Assembly (NCBI RefSeq): GCF_030518795.1
Contig: NZ_CP130427.1
Location: forward strand, 2,728,001 to 2,792,000
From: Micromonospora sp. NBRC 110009
GTDB taxonomy: Bacteria > Actinomycetota > Actinomycetes > Mycobacteriales > Micromonosporaceae
DNA: 64,000 bases
Direction: 5' to 3'
Below the pieces are notes generated by a model. It was given only the letters and a program-made list of their open reading frames with translations, ran no database searches and was not told the DNA's origin. A program made the position numbers and the translations under genes. The first letter of the stretch is position 1. Each line of letters starts with the position of its first letter. Positions 33,111 to 41,416 of the stretch are shown piece after piece.

Positions 33111-34070
33111 CTATTCCGTACCGTCTGCGCAGGCCACGACCCCGGCGGCGACCGCGGAGCCGGAAGCGACGGCGGACGGCGAACTGGCGGCGGGTTCGAA
33201 AAGGACCCGCGACCGCAACTGCCGGAACCCGGTCCGTTCCAGTTCCGCCAGCACCGCCACCCGGTGGGCGTCCACGTCGGCTATCACCTCCCGGGCGCCG
33301 CCGGCGATCAGCACCTCGACCGCCGCGGCCAGCAGTTCGCCCCGGACGGCCTCGTCGAGCAGGCCCAGGTAGGCGATGAGCGGATAGCAGGCGTCCCCGG
33401 CCGTTCCCACCAGGCCGACCGGCTCCCCGGCAGCCAGCGCCACTCGCCAGCCCTCGACCGGCCCGGTCAGCCAGGCCAGGGGATCCGTGGCCAGATCCAC
33501 GCCACCGACCGCCCGTGCAATCTCCATGCCGGTCAGCACGTCCGGCTCCGCGATTCGGCCGACCAGCGTATTGATCTCCGTCGCGTCGACCGCCGGACGG
33601 AACGTGTACCGCCCGGAGGCCGCCGGCAGGGGCGTGCCCGTCCAGGAGCACCTCAGCCGTTCGCCACGCTCGACGAGCCCGGCGAGACGGGCTGCAGCCA
33701 TCGGCGCCTCGACCACAGCGAGGACCTCCGGCCGGCGCCGCCAATGTGCTGGCAGGGCGGCGTAGTACAACCCTGGACCGCCGAGTGCCTGGTGGGCGGC
33801 GCGCAGCAGCGCGGCACCCACCTCCGGCTCGGCGTCCAGGTCGAACCGTTCCAGCCATGGAGCGCCAGCAGCACCCGGCGGCAGAAGCCAGGCTGCCCGG
33901 CCGATGACGCGGCCGGCTCGCAAGGCGACCCAGGTGTTCTCGGGCCGGTAGCCGCCGGCGGCAATGCCGTCGGCGTAACTGACCTGGCGCAGTTGGGGCA
34001 GCGGATCGGGCATCGAATCGAAGAGACTCTCTTCGCCCGCGACGAGCGGACGGATGACCAGATCGGTCAC
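33111..34070 (-). CDS. GNAT-like acetyltransferase, two-domain
   Basis: The 319-residue protein resembles tandem GNAT proteins: the N-terminal half has VIRPLVAGEESLFDSMP and TWVALRAGRVIGRAAWLL, and the C-terminal half has WRVALAAGEPVGLVGTAGD, GLLDEAVRGELLAAAVEVL and RVAVLAELERTGFRQLRSRVLFEP. The classical acetyl-CoA pyrophosphate loop is weak, so activity is uncertain. The GTG at 34070 is chosen because GGAGG lies eight bases upstream. It begins just right of the attachment-site remnants. Confidence 0.75.
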   Translation of the reverse strand: MTDLVIRPLVAGEESLFDSMPDPLPQLRQVSYADGIAAGGYRPENTWVALRAGRVIGRAAWLLPPGAAGAPWLERFDLDAEPEVGAALLRAAHQALGGPGLYYAALPAHWRRRPEVLAVVEAPMAAARLAGLVERGERLRCSWTGTPLPAASGRYTFRPAVDATEINTLVGRIAEPDVLTGMEIARAVGGVDLATDPLAWLTGPVEGWRVALAAGEPVGLVGTAGDACYPLIAYLGLLDEAVRGELLAAAVEVLIAGGAREVIADVDAHRVAVLAELERTGFRQLRSRVLFEPAASSPSAVASGSAVAAGVVACADGTE

Positions 34071-34252
34071 AGGTTGATCCTCCGGAAAGCGAACGCCCCG
34101 GGTCAGATCCGCGCAGACGCCGGGACGCGGAGGGGGCGCAGAACATCGGACATTGTTCTGACCTCCTCCCAGCTCGACGGCGTGCCCGAAACGTACTCGA
34201 CGCACTCGCCTATCGCAACAAGATCGGTCACCTTGTCATCGTCGTGGCCCGG

Positions 34253-34887
34253 TCAGCCCTCGCGCGGTCGGTCGACCGAGGTCGCAGACGCGGACGGAGA
34301 ACGCCGGACGACGCCGATCACCGCCAGTGCGGCACCGGTTGGCACCGTCTCGTCCTGACCGACCTTGATTTCGAGCAGCGTGCCGGAGGCGGGCGAGGGT
34401 ATCTCCGTGTCGACCTTGTCGGTGGAGACCTCCAACAGCGGCTCGTCGGTCCCGACCGGGTCACCGACCTTCTTCAACCAGCGGGTGACCGTACCCTCCG
34501 CGACGTGCTCGCCGAGGGCCGGCATGGTGAGGACGGTTGCGTCGGCCGGCGCGCTTTCCACCCGGGCGGCCTCTCCAGCCGGTGGGCGAGACCGGTTACG
34601 TCTCCGCCAGCGGTGATGACGCCACCAGTGGATGCCGAGAGCCAGGCCGAGAAGTGCCGCGGCCGTTCCCTTCCACTGTCGCTCGAACAACGATCGGTGA
34701 TCGCCCAGTGCCGCGTCGCCGGCCAGCGCGAGCACGACGAGGCTGCCCAGCCAGTCGCGATGCGACAGGGCGGTCGGCTCGCCCCGAGAGCCAGCAGCAG
34801 GGCGGTGGCACTCAACGCCACCACGAACAGGGGAACTCCGACATGCCAAATCTCTCCGGCGGCGTGCACGGCGCCAGTATGGGTCAC
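34253..34887 (-). pseudogene. Membrane protein with C-terminal lipoyl domain, frameshifted
   Basis: The 3' part encodes a complete lipoyl/biotinyl attachment domain closely similar to dihydrolipoamide acyltransferase (E2): [19 protein letters not shown] and the lipoylation motif [17 protein letters not shown]. It is preceded by two hydrophobic segments ([33 protein letters not shown]) and a basic stretch (RWRRRNRSR). An N-terminal segment with another helix ([20 protein letters not shown]) is in a different frame, joined at about 34775-34790. The whole looks like a three-helix membrane protein tethering a lipoyl domain, broken by one frameshift. Sequencing error or real inactivation cannot be distinguished. 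Confidence 0.65.
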
Positions 34888-34989
34888 CAGGACAACCGTC
34901 GCCCGTAACGATCCCGCTGGTCGGAGCCGGGCCGGGGCGGTCGTGGCCGGCGGGGGCCACGACCGCCCCGAGGGACCGGTGCGTCGCCG

Positions 34990-35454
34990 TCAGCCCCAGT
35001 TCTGCGGGGCCGGCTGCCGGGTGGTCGCGTTGATCCGGTTGAAGAAGTTGGTGGTGGCGATCCAGAGCACCAGCGCGGCCAGTTCCTTCTCCCCGAAGTG
35101 CCGGGTCGCCTCCTGCCACACCTCGTCCGGCACCGCGTCGCTGCGGTCGGCGAGCCGGGTCGCGGACTCGGCGAGGGCGAGCGCGGCCCGTTCCGCCTCG
35201 GTGAAGTACGGCGTCTCCCGCCAGGCGGCCAGCGCGAACAGCCGCTCCTCGGTTTCGCCGTTCTTGCGGGCGCTGCGCGCGCCCGAGTCGACGCAGGCGC
35301 TGCAGCCGTTGATCTGGCTGGCCCGCAGGTGGACCAGCTCCAGGGTGCTGCCGGGTACGCCGGCCGAGAACGCGGACTTGTAGAGCAGGTTGACCGCCTT
35401 CACCGCGTCGGGGAGCAGCGCGGCGGGGTTCTGGATGCGAGCTTCGAGCGTCAT
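34990..35454 (-). CDS. Carboxymuconolactone decarboxylase / AhpD-like protein
   Basis: The 154-residue protein has the AhpD-like helical fold with redox/acid motif [16 protein letters not shown] (CxxC plus the following His-equivalent region) and the second helix pair [14 protein letters not shown]. Members are peroxidase-like or lactone-processing enzymes. It is divergent from an ECF41-type sigma gene, the classical partner arrangement for this sigma group, and an ECF41-like promoter reads into it (35526-35552). Confidence 0.92.
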   Translation of the reverse strand: MTLEARIQNPAALLPDAVKAVNLLYKSAFSAGVPGSTLELVHLRASQINGCSACVDSGARSARKNGETEERLFALAAWRETPYFTEAERAALALAESATRLADRSDAVPDEVWQEATRHFGEKELAALVLWIATTNFFNRINATTRQPAPQNWG

Positions 35455-35525
35455 GGTGATCCGTCCTGTCGGCTAGGCTGGCCGGCGTTCGCCGCGCGGC
35501 CGCTGTGGTCGTCCGTCACCGGGAT

Positions 35526-35552
35526 GTCGAGCCGGCGGGCGGCGGCGTGACA
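35526..35552 (-). promoter_or_regulatory. Candidate ECF41-dependent promoter for the AhpD-like gene
   Basis: On the minus strand TGTCACG is followed after exactly 16 nt by CGAC, close to the ECF41 consensus TGTCACA-N16-CGTC. It points at the gene starting at 35454, about 72 nt downstream. Confidence 0.6.
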
Positions 35553-35597
35553 GATGTGACGGCGGTCACGCGGATGGTCGCGAAGGGGTGGCGGGCC

Positions 35598-36467
35598 GTG
35601 AGTGACACCGAGCTGTTGGTCCGGGATTTCGAGGAGCAGCGCCCGCGGCTGCGCGCGGTGGCCCACCGGATGCTCGGCTCCGCGGCCGAGGCCGACGACG
35701 CCGTCCAGGACACCTGGCTGCGGCTCAGCCGCGCCGACGCCGACGCCATCGACAACCTGCCCGGGTGGCTGACCACCACCGTCGGCCGGGTCTGCCTGGA
35801 CCGGCTGCGCTCCGGGAGCGCCCGGCACGAGCGGTCGACGGACGTGGCCGAGGAGGAGCCCGCCGGCGGGCCGGTCGGCGGCCGGGACCCGGAGCAGGAG
35901 GCGCTGCTCACCGAGTCGGTCGGGCGGGCGCTCGAGGTGGTGCTGACCACCCTAGGTCCCACCGAGCGGCTGGTGTTCGTGCTGCACGACCTGTTCGCCG
36001 TCTCCTTCGACGAGATCGCGCCGGTGGTCGACCGCAGCACCCCCGCGGTACGGCAGATCGCCAGCCGGGCCCGGCGCCGGGTGCAGAGCCGCTCGGCCGA
36101 TCAGGTTTCCGATCCCGCCCGCCAGCGCCGGGTGGTCGAGGCGTTCCTCGCCGCCTCCCGGGAGGGTCGCTTCGACGACCTGGTCAGCCTGCTCGACCCG
36201 CACGTCGTCCTGCGCGCCGATGCCACCGCGGTACGGATGGGTGGGACCGCCGAGACGCGGGGCTCCTCCCTCGTGGCCGACTTCTTCAACGGCCGTGCCC
36301 AGGGGGCGCTGCCCGCGTTCGTCGACGCGCTGCCCGGCGCGGTGGTCGTCCTGGACGGTGGGATCCGCCTCGCGATCAGCTTCATCGTCACCGACCGGAT
36401 CATCGGCATCGAGGTGGTGGCCGACCCCGGCCGGCTGGCCGCCCTCGACCTGGTGGTGGACGGGTGA
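35598..36467 (+). CDS. ECF41-type RNA polymerase sigma factor (SigJ-like)
   Basis: The 289-residue protein has sigma region 2 (RLRAVAHRMLGSAAEADDAV, DTWLRLSRAD), region 4 (LGPTERLVFVLHDLFAVSFD, VVDRSTPAVRQIASRARRRV) and a C-terminal SnoaL/NTF2-like extension (about residues 180-289), the hallmark of ECF41. In this group the extension modulates activity in place of an anti-sigma factor. The GTG at 35598 is chosen for GAAGGGG upstream; earlier in-frame starts at 35574 and 35505 exist. Its stop overlaps the AraC-type gene (GTGA), suggesting an operon. Confidence 0.92.
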   Translation: MSDTELLVRDFEEQRPRLRAVAHRMLGSAAEADDAVQDTWLRLSRADADAIDNLPGWLTTTVGRVCLDRLRSGSARHERSTDVAEEEPAGGPVGGRDPEQEALLTESVGRALEVVLTTLGPTERLVFVLHDLFAVSFDEIAPVVDRSTPAVRQIASRARRRVQSRSADQVSDPARQRRVVEAFLAASREGRFDDLVSLLDPHVVLRADATAVRMGGTAETRGSSLVADFFNGRAQGALPAFVDALPGAVVVLDGGIRLAISFIVTDRIIGIEVVADPGRLAALDLVVDG

Positions 36468-36892
36468 GCCGGGCGGTCGAGGAGTCCAACCGGGCGATGC
36501 TGCGCGCCCGCGACGCGATGGACCGGGCGTACGCCGAGCCCCTCGACGTGCCGGCGCTGGCCCGGATCGCGCACGTCTCCGCGGCGCACTTCATCCGCAC
36601 CTTCCGCGACACCTTCGGCGAGACCCCGCACCGGTACCTGCAACGCCGTCGGGTCGAGCGGGCGATGTACCTGCTCGTGCAGACCGACCAGCCGGTGACG
36701 GAGATCTGCTACGCGGTCGGCTTCGGCAGCCTCGGCACGTTCAGCCGGACCTTCCGGGACATCGTCGGGGAGTCGCCGTCGGCGTACCGGCGGCGGAAGG
36801 CTGTCGCGGCCGGCGTGCCGAGCTGCTTCACCAAGGCGTGGATGCGGCCCAGCGCCACCGCGGTCAGCCGCGCACCCGCCGGCGGACGGTGA
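36464..36892 (+). CDS. AraC family transcriptional regulator (DNA-binding domain only)
   Basis: The 142-residue protein is essentially one AraC/XylS DNA-binding unit with two helix-turn-helix motifs: LDVPALARIAHVSAAHFIRT and VTEICYAVGFGSLGTFSRTF, plus YLQRRRVERAMYLL between them. No effector domain is present. It overlaps the sigma gene by 4 bp and its last 29 bp overlap the convergent gene at 36864. A regulator in the same transcript as an ECF41 sigma factor is a plausible second input. Confidence 0.9.
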   Translation: MSRAVEESNRAMLRARDAMDRAYAEPLDVPALARIAHVSAAHFIRTFRDTFGETPHRYLQRRRVERAMYLLVQTDQPVTEICYAVGFGSLGTFSRTFRDIVGESPSAYRRRKAVAAGVPSCFTKAWMRPSATAVSRAPAGGR

Positions 36893-38735
36893 CCCAGAGG
36901 CGGTCACCGAGCCGGGTACGCCGGATCCAGCGCAGCCCGGCCACTGCCCTCGAGCGGGGTCGCGGCGGCGCGGTGACCCGGGCGTAGGTGGCGCCGCTCG
37001 CGGGGCGGGTGGTGCCGGGTTCCAGCGCTGCCGAGGCGACCGCCAGCGCGGTGAACTGCTGGAGGACGCGGGGATCGGGGCGGCCGCCCAGCGCCGCCCG
37101 GCGCAGCGCCTGCTCCACCGCGGGGCGCCGGACCAGCCCGGTGACCGGGCCGTGCGCGGTGTCCAGCAGGTCGGCGACGGCGGTAACCCCGTCGCCCTCC
37201 CACACCCGGGTGGCGGTGGACGGTCCGGTGGAGACGCTGACGAAGGGCACCTCCGCCCACTCCGGCACCAGCCGGGCGATCAGCCCGGTATGCAGCGCCC
37301 GGTCGAGCTTCTGCCCCGCGGTCAGCGCGAACGTGCTGGCCACGAAGCCCGGCGCCAGGAACGGGGTGACCATCCCGGTCGTGTAGGCGGAGGTGGCCCA
37401 GCGCCGCATCCGTTCGACCAGGTAGAGGTAGTCGAGCAGGTGCCGGTCGCGCAGGCCGGTCGCGCGGGCGTGGTCGAGGACGGCGGTGATCCGGTCCCGT
37501 TCGGCGGCCAGCGCGGCCGGCGCGGCGGCGGACCGGGGTACGCCGGCCAGCAGCCGTGCCAGGCCCGCCTCCTCCGGGGTGGGCGCCGGATCGGCGTCGG
37601 CCGCCGGATACCAGTACCCGACGGCCAGTTCGCCGGCCGCGCCGGTGAAGGTCGCCGGGCGCACCGAATCGGCGTACGTCGGCGGGGCGGCCGGTCGGGC
37701 CAGATAGGTGGACGGGAACTGGTGGTCGTAGTGCTCGCCGAGCAGTCGGGCCCGCTCCCGCAGGCCGGTGTCGTGCACCTGCGCCGGCGCACCGACGAGC
37801 CGGAGCCGGTGCTCGGGGTCGAGCCCGCGCTTGTCGCGCAGGAGCTGCACGAGCCGGCGGGCCACCTCGCCCTCCGCCCGGGTGTCCTCGTTGGTGAGGA
37901 ACCGGGGCGTATGGTCGGCGGCGACCAGCGCCGCCGCGATGAGCCGGGAGTCCTTGCCGCCGGACAGGCCGAGGACGACCTCGTCGGCGTAGATCCGGTG
38001 CAGGCTGTCGGCGGCCCTGGTGAGGGCGTCGGCGGCCCGGTCGAGCTGCTCGCCGACGGGCCCACCCTGCGCGGCGTACCCGGTGTGTACCACCTCGTCG
38101 ACGGCGTACCGGCGCTCGCGGGTGAGCCGCCAGCCGCCGTCGGGCCGGCGGTGCCCGGTGGCCCGCTCGCCGGGGCGGAGCAGCCGCGTGCCGGCGATCG
38201 GGGAGAGGTCGCCGCCGAAGTGGCCGCAGACCGCGTACGACGCCCAGCCGTCGAGGTCCGGCCGGGCCTGCCCGTGCAGGAACGCGGCCAGCACGGTGGG
38301 GCGGGTGCAGAAGGCGGTCACCCCGTCGGCCTCGCCGGTGAACACGCGGCCCATCCCGAGCCAGTCCTGTTGCAGGGCGAACCGGTCGATGTCCAGGGCC
38401 AGCAGGCCGAAGGGCGGCACCACGTCCTGGTGCACGTCCTCCCCGGCCAGGAGCCGCTTCGCCAGCACGGCGGGCCCGGCGGCCACGTCGAGCCCGACCG
38501 GGATGCCCAGCGAGACGGCGGTGACCGGGCCCTCGGTGGCCACCGTCGGCCAGCGGTAGCTCCCCGGATCGGCCGGGTGCAGGACGGTGACGCCCCAGTC
38601 GTCGCCGCCGAGGTCGTGGCGGCGCCAGGACGCCGGCACGAGGGTTGCGACGGACGCCGCGAAACGGGCGGCGCGGGCGGCCCGGGCGGCCTCCGGCAGC
38701 GGGATCTCGGCGAACCAGGCCAGCATGACGTACAT
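36864..38735 (-). CDS. Asparagine synthase-like protein
   Basis: The 623-residue protein has a class II glutaminase-like N-terminal region and a C-terminal PP-loop ATPase domain with LGLSGGKDSRLIAAAL (SGGxDS pyrophosphate loop). The N-terminus is not Cys-2 (it reads MYVMLAWF), so glutamine hydrolysis is unlikely. Proteins of this design amidate or cyclise peptides or sugars, as in lasso-peptide cyclases and beta-lactam synthetases. I found no adjacent precursor peptide, protease or tailoring gene, so its product is unknown. The ATG at 38735 has GGGGGA at good spacing. Confidence 0.82.
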   Translation of the reverse strand: MYVMLAWFAEIPLPEAARAARAARFAASVATLVPASWRRHDLGGDDWGVTVLHPADPGSYRWPTVATEGPVTAVSLGIPVGLDVAAGPAVLAKRLLAGEDVHQDVVPPFGLLALDIDRFALQQDWLGMGRVFTGEADGVTAFCTRPTVLAAFLHGQARPDLDGWASYAVCGHFGGDLSPIAGTRLLRPGERATGHRRPDGGWRLTRERRYAVDEVVHTGYAAQGGPVGEQLDRAADALTRAADSLHRIYADEVVLGLSGGKDSRLIAAALVAADHTPRFLTNEDTRAEGEVARRLVQLLRDKRGLDPEHRLRLVGAPAQVHDTGLRERARLLGEHYDHQFPSTYLARPAAPPTYADSVRPATFTGAAGELAVGYWYPAADADPAPTPEEAGLARLLAGVPRSAAAPAALAAERDRITAVLDHARATGLRDRHLLDYLYLVERMRRWATSAYTTGMVTPFLAPGFVASTFALTAGQKLDRALHTGLIARLVPEWAEVPFVSVSTGPSTATRVWEGDGVTAVADLLDTAHGPVTGLVRRPAVEQALRRAALGGRPDPRVLQQFTALAVASAALEPGTTRPASGATYARVTAPPRPRSRAVAGLRWIRRTRLGDRLWVTVRRRVRG

Positions 38736-38945
38736 CTGCGATTCCCCCGAAGTCGTCAGAAGTGCATGTGTCGTAGAGGTGAAGGACCGGTTACGCGAAG
38801 GGGTCCCATCTGGCCTGACGACTGGCGTCGGAGGCAGGTTGCTCAGCGTCCACAAAGGTGTACGAACGGTGGAGCCGTCAACCGGCCGTCAGCCCAGCAG
38901 TTTTGGATAAGCAGCAGCTCTCCAGCCGGGTCTAGCGTCTTCCGC

Positions 38946-39365
38946 ATGACGATGACTTCGATTTCCCGCTCCCAGATCTACGTCCTCGACCAGGACGAGG
39001 CCCTCGACTTCTACGTTGGCAAGCTCGGCCTGGAGATCAACACCGATCAGGACCTCGGCTTCATGCGCTGGCTCACGGTCAACGTGCCCGGCGATCCGGA
39101 GCACGAGATCCTGCTGGAGAAGCCGGGCCCGCCGGCGCTCGACCCGGCCACCGCGGAGCGGGTCCGCGAGCTGCTGACCAAGGGCGCGATGGGCGGCTGG
39201 CTCTGCCTCACCACCGACGACGCCCACAAGGCGTACGAGGAGCTGGTGGCCAAGGGCGTGGACATCACCGACGAGCCGACGGAGCGGCCGTACGGGATCG
39301 ACTTCGGGATCCGCGACCCGTTCGGCAACCGGATCCGCGTCGGCCAGATGCACCCCCGGGCCTGA
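38946..39365 (+). CDS. VOC family protein (glyoxalase/bleomycin-resistance fold)
   Basis: The 139-residue protein has one vicinal-oxygen-chelate module pair: SQIYVLDQDEALDFYVGKLG, the middle VPGDPEHEILLEKPG, and IRDPFGNRIRVGQ at the end. It could be a dioxygenase, lyase or resistance protein; metal ligands are compatible but the substrate is unknown. The ATG lies 13 nt after TAGCGT, without a ribosome-binding site. Confidence 0.9.
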   Translation: MTMTSISRSQIYVLDQDEALDFYVGKLGLEINTDQDLGFMRWLTVNVPGDPEHEILLEKPGPPALDPATAERVRELLTKGAMGGWLCLTTDDAHKAYEELVAKGVDITDEPTERPYGIDFGIRDPFGNRIRVGQMHPRA

Positions 39366-39377
39366 GGGGGCCGACCG

Positions 39378-40046
39378 GTGACCGAGGTGATCGCGGTGCG
39401 TCCGGTGGACGAGGTGCGGACGGTCCGCGCGCTGCTCGCCGGCGGCGTCGTCGCCGGCCCGCTCTGGGTGGCGCTCGCGCTGGCCCAGGGGCTGGCCCGG
39501 CAGGGCTTCGACTTCCGCCGGCACCCGGTGAGCGTGCTCAGCAACGGTGACCTGGGCTGGCTCCAGATCGGAAACTTCGTCCTGGCCGGGCTGCTCTGCG
39601 TCGGGGCAGCCTGGGCGCTGCGGCGCGTTCCCCACCTCGGCCTCGGCCCGGTCGGCGGCCCCTGGCTGCTCGGTCAGTACGGCGTCGGCCTGGTGCTGTC
39701 GGGGATCTTCGTCGCCGACCCGCTCGACGGCTTCCCGGCCGGCACGCCGCGCGGCGCGGGCGCGGTGAGCTGGCACGGCCTGGGGCACTTCGGCGCCGGG
39801 GCGGTGGCCTTCGCGGCGCTCATCGCGGCCTGTCTGCTCGCCGCGCGCCGGCTCGCCCGGCGTGGCGAGCGGGGCTGGGCGGCGTACAGCGGGGCGACCG
39901 GCGTGTTCTTCGCTGCGGCCTGGCTGGCGATGATCGGCAGCGGTGGCCGGCCGGCGACCATGCTCCTGTTCGGGCTGGCGGTGGTGGCCGGCTGGGCGTG
40001 GCTCTCGGCCACCCTGCTGCGGGCCCGGCGGGAGGCGTTCGGCTGA
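39378..40046 (+). CDS. DUF998 family membrane protein
   Basis: The 222-residue protein has about six membrane segments; DUF998 features include the N-terminal GPLWVALALAQGLARQGFD with HPVSVLSNGDLGW and the central loop GIFVADPLDGFP. Function is unknown. It follows the VOC gene by 12 bp and is probably co-transcribed. Confidence 0.88.
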   Translation: MTEVIAVRPVDEVRTVRALLAGGVVAGPLWVALALAQGLARQGFDFRRHPVSVLSNGDLGWLQIGNFVLAGLLCVGAAWALRRVPHLGLGPVGGPWLLGQYGVGLVLSGIFVADPLDGFPAGTPRGAGAVSWHGLGHFGAGAVAFAALIAACLLAARRLARRGERGWAAYSGATGVFFAAAWLAMIGSGGRPATMLLFGLAVVAGWAWLSATLLRARREAFG

Positions 40047-40062
40047 CCGGCGGGGCAGCCAC

Positions 40063-40099
40063 GATCGGGAGACGGGAGCTAGGCTCGCGTCTCCCGATC
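40063..40099. promoter_or_regulatory. Perfect 12-bp inverted repeat enclosing a -10-like sequence
   Basis: Arms 40063-40074 and 40088-40099 are perfect complements with a 13-nt loop containing TAGGCT (40080-40085). It can be a terminator for the DUF998 transcript or an operator over the phosphatase promoter. Confidence 0.5.
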
Positions 40100-40114
40100 A
40101 TGGTGAGGTGACGA

Positions 40115-40726
40115 GTGGCGACTCGACTGCTCTACCTGGTCCGGCACGGTGAGCAGGACCGGGCGGAGGACGGCGGGGACACCGGCCTCTCCGCCCGGGG
40201 GCGGCGGCAGGCGGAGTTGCTCGCGGAGCGCCTGCGGGGGACGCCCTTCGCCGCCGTCCACCACGGCCCGGCGCGCCGGGCCGTCGAGACCGCCGAGCTG
40301 GTCGCCGCCGCCCTGCCGGGCGTCCCCGTACACCGCTCGGAGAGCGTCGGGGACCACCTGCCGCACGACACCGACCCGGCCGGCCTGCCCGAGCGGTACG
40401 CGGCCTTCCTCGCCGGCTTCACCGAGCGGGAGCGGGCCGACGGGCCGGGACGCACGGCGGAGGCCGTGGCGCGGTTGGCGACGGCGCCGGCGGAGGGTGA
40501 CGTTCGCGAGCTGGTGGTCACCCACAACTTCCTGGTCGCCTGGTTCGTCCGCCACGCGCTGGAGGCCCCGGAGCGCCGTTGGCTCGGGCTCAACCACCAC
40601 AACTGCGGGCTGACGGTGATTCGGTACAGCTCGGCCGCCCCGCCGAACCTGATCACCGTCAACGACGTGGCCCACCTGCCGCCGGAGTTGCGCGCCACCG
40701 GCCTCCCGCCGGACTACCGGATCTGA
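40115..40726 (+). CDS. Histidine phosphatase (phosphoglycerate mutase-like) family protein
   Basis: The 203-residue protein has the RHG motif in LLYLVRHGEQDR, the second Arg in HHGPARRAVETAEL and the late catalytic His in VVTHNFLVAWFV. It is a cofactor-independent acid-phosphatase-like enzyme of the cytoplasm; substrate unknown. The GTG start has GAGGTG a few bases upstream. Confidence 0.92.
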   Translation: MATRLLYLVRHGEQDRAEDGGDTGLSARGRRQAELLAERLRGTPFAAVHHGPARRAVETAELVAAALPGVPVHRSESVGDHLPHDTDPAGLPERYAAFLAGFTERERADGPGRTAEAVARLATAPAEGDVRELVVTHNFLVAWFVRHALEAPERRWLGLNHHNCGLTVIRYSSAAPPNLITVNDVAHLPPELRATGLPPDYRI

Positions 40727-40745
40727 CCCCCGGCCGCGCGGCGCG

Positions 40746-41246
40746 TCACTCGGTGGCGCGGGTCAGCAGGTCGACCACCGCGGCGGTGCCGGCGGGCGGG
40801 GTGGCCTCCGGCGGGCAGTCCACGTAGCCGGTGGTGATCGGGCCGACGGTGAGCTGGTAGGTGAAGGCGTCCGCGCACATGGTCGTCGAGGTGGCGGTCG
40901 CCTCGGCCGCGAGGCGCGGATCGGCGGTGAGCCGCCGCAGCCGGTCGAGGTCCGCGGCGTCGAGTTGACCGGTACGCGCGGTGCCGGCCCGGTCCACCCT
41001 GGTCCACCGCCCGTCCGGCCGCACCGTGATGGTGTCGGTCAACCCGGCGATGCCGCCGGACTTCGTCAGCACCACCTCGACGCCCGGCCGGCCCGCGGTG
41101 CCGCCGCCCTCGGTGGGTGTGGCGGAGGCGGATGGCGGCGCCGTCACGGCGGGGCCATCCGCGGCGGGTTCGCCGGTCCGGGCGCAGGCGCTGACGGGGA
41201 GGAGAAGCGCGGCGAGCAGGGCTGCGGCGGCGGGGGTCGATCTCAT
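40746..41246 (-). CDS. Putative lipoprotein
   Basis: The 166-residue protein has a signal peptide with lipobox LLPVSAC, so the mature protein should be anchored by a lipidated Cys. A Pro/Thr-rich linker is followed by a compact domain with VEVVLTKSGGIAGLTDTITV and two cysteines (MCADAF, YVDCPPE). It resembles small actinobacterial lipoproteins that may inhibit proteases, and it is divergent from a secreted M4 protease, but inhibition is speculation. The start could instead be the GTG at 41261. Confidence 0.82.
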   Translation of the reverse strand: MRSTPAAAALLAALLLPVSACARTGEPAADGPAVTAPPSASATPTEGGGTAGRPGVEVVLTKSGGIAGLTDTITVRPDGRWTRVDRAGTARTGQLDAADLDRLRRLTADPRLAAEATATSTTMCADAFTYQLTVGPITTGYVDCPPEATPPAGTAAVVDLLTRATE

Positions 41247-41416
41247 GTCGGTCGGACGCACAACGGGTCAACTCGGTTCCATTCACCTGGGCCGCCTCGG
41301 CCGAACGGCCAGTGTCTCCGGCAGGAAAGCGCTCGCCCTCTTCCTCATTCTTCGAAGTATGGCTATATCTACATGCGTGACTACCCGCGTCACACCTCAC
41401 CCTGTCAGGAGGGCAC
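41247..41416. promoter_or_regulatory. Divergent promoter region lipoprotein / M4 protease
   Basis: The 170-bp spacer has a strikingly A/T-richer patch (about 41355-41385, including GGCTATATCTACATG), a likely promoter for the protease gene, and AGGAGG just before its GTG. Confidence 0.5.

Noticed and set aside
38736..38945. Lasso-peptide or other RiPP precursor next to the asparagine-synthase-like gene
   Set aside because: The only short frame in the right orientation is 17 codons without a leader/core pattern, and no protease or recognition-element gene is adjacent.
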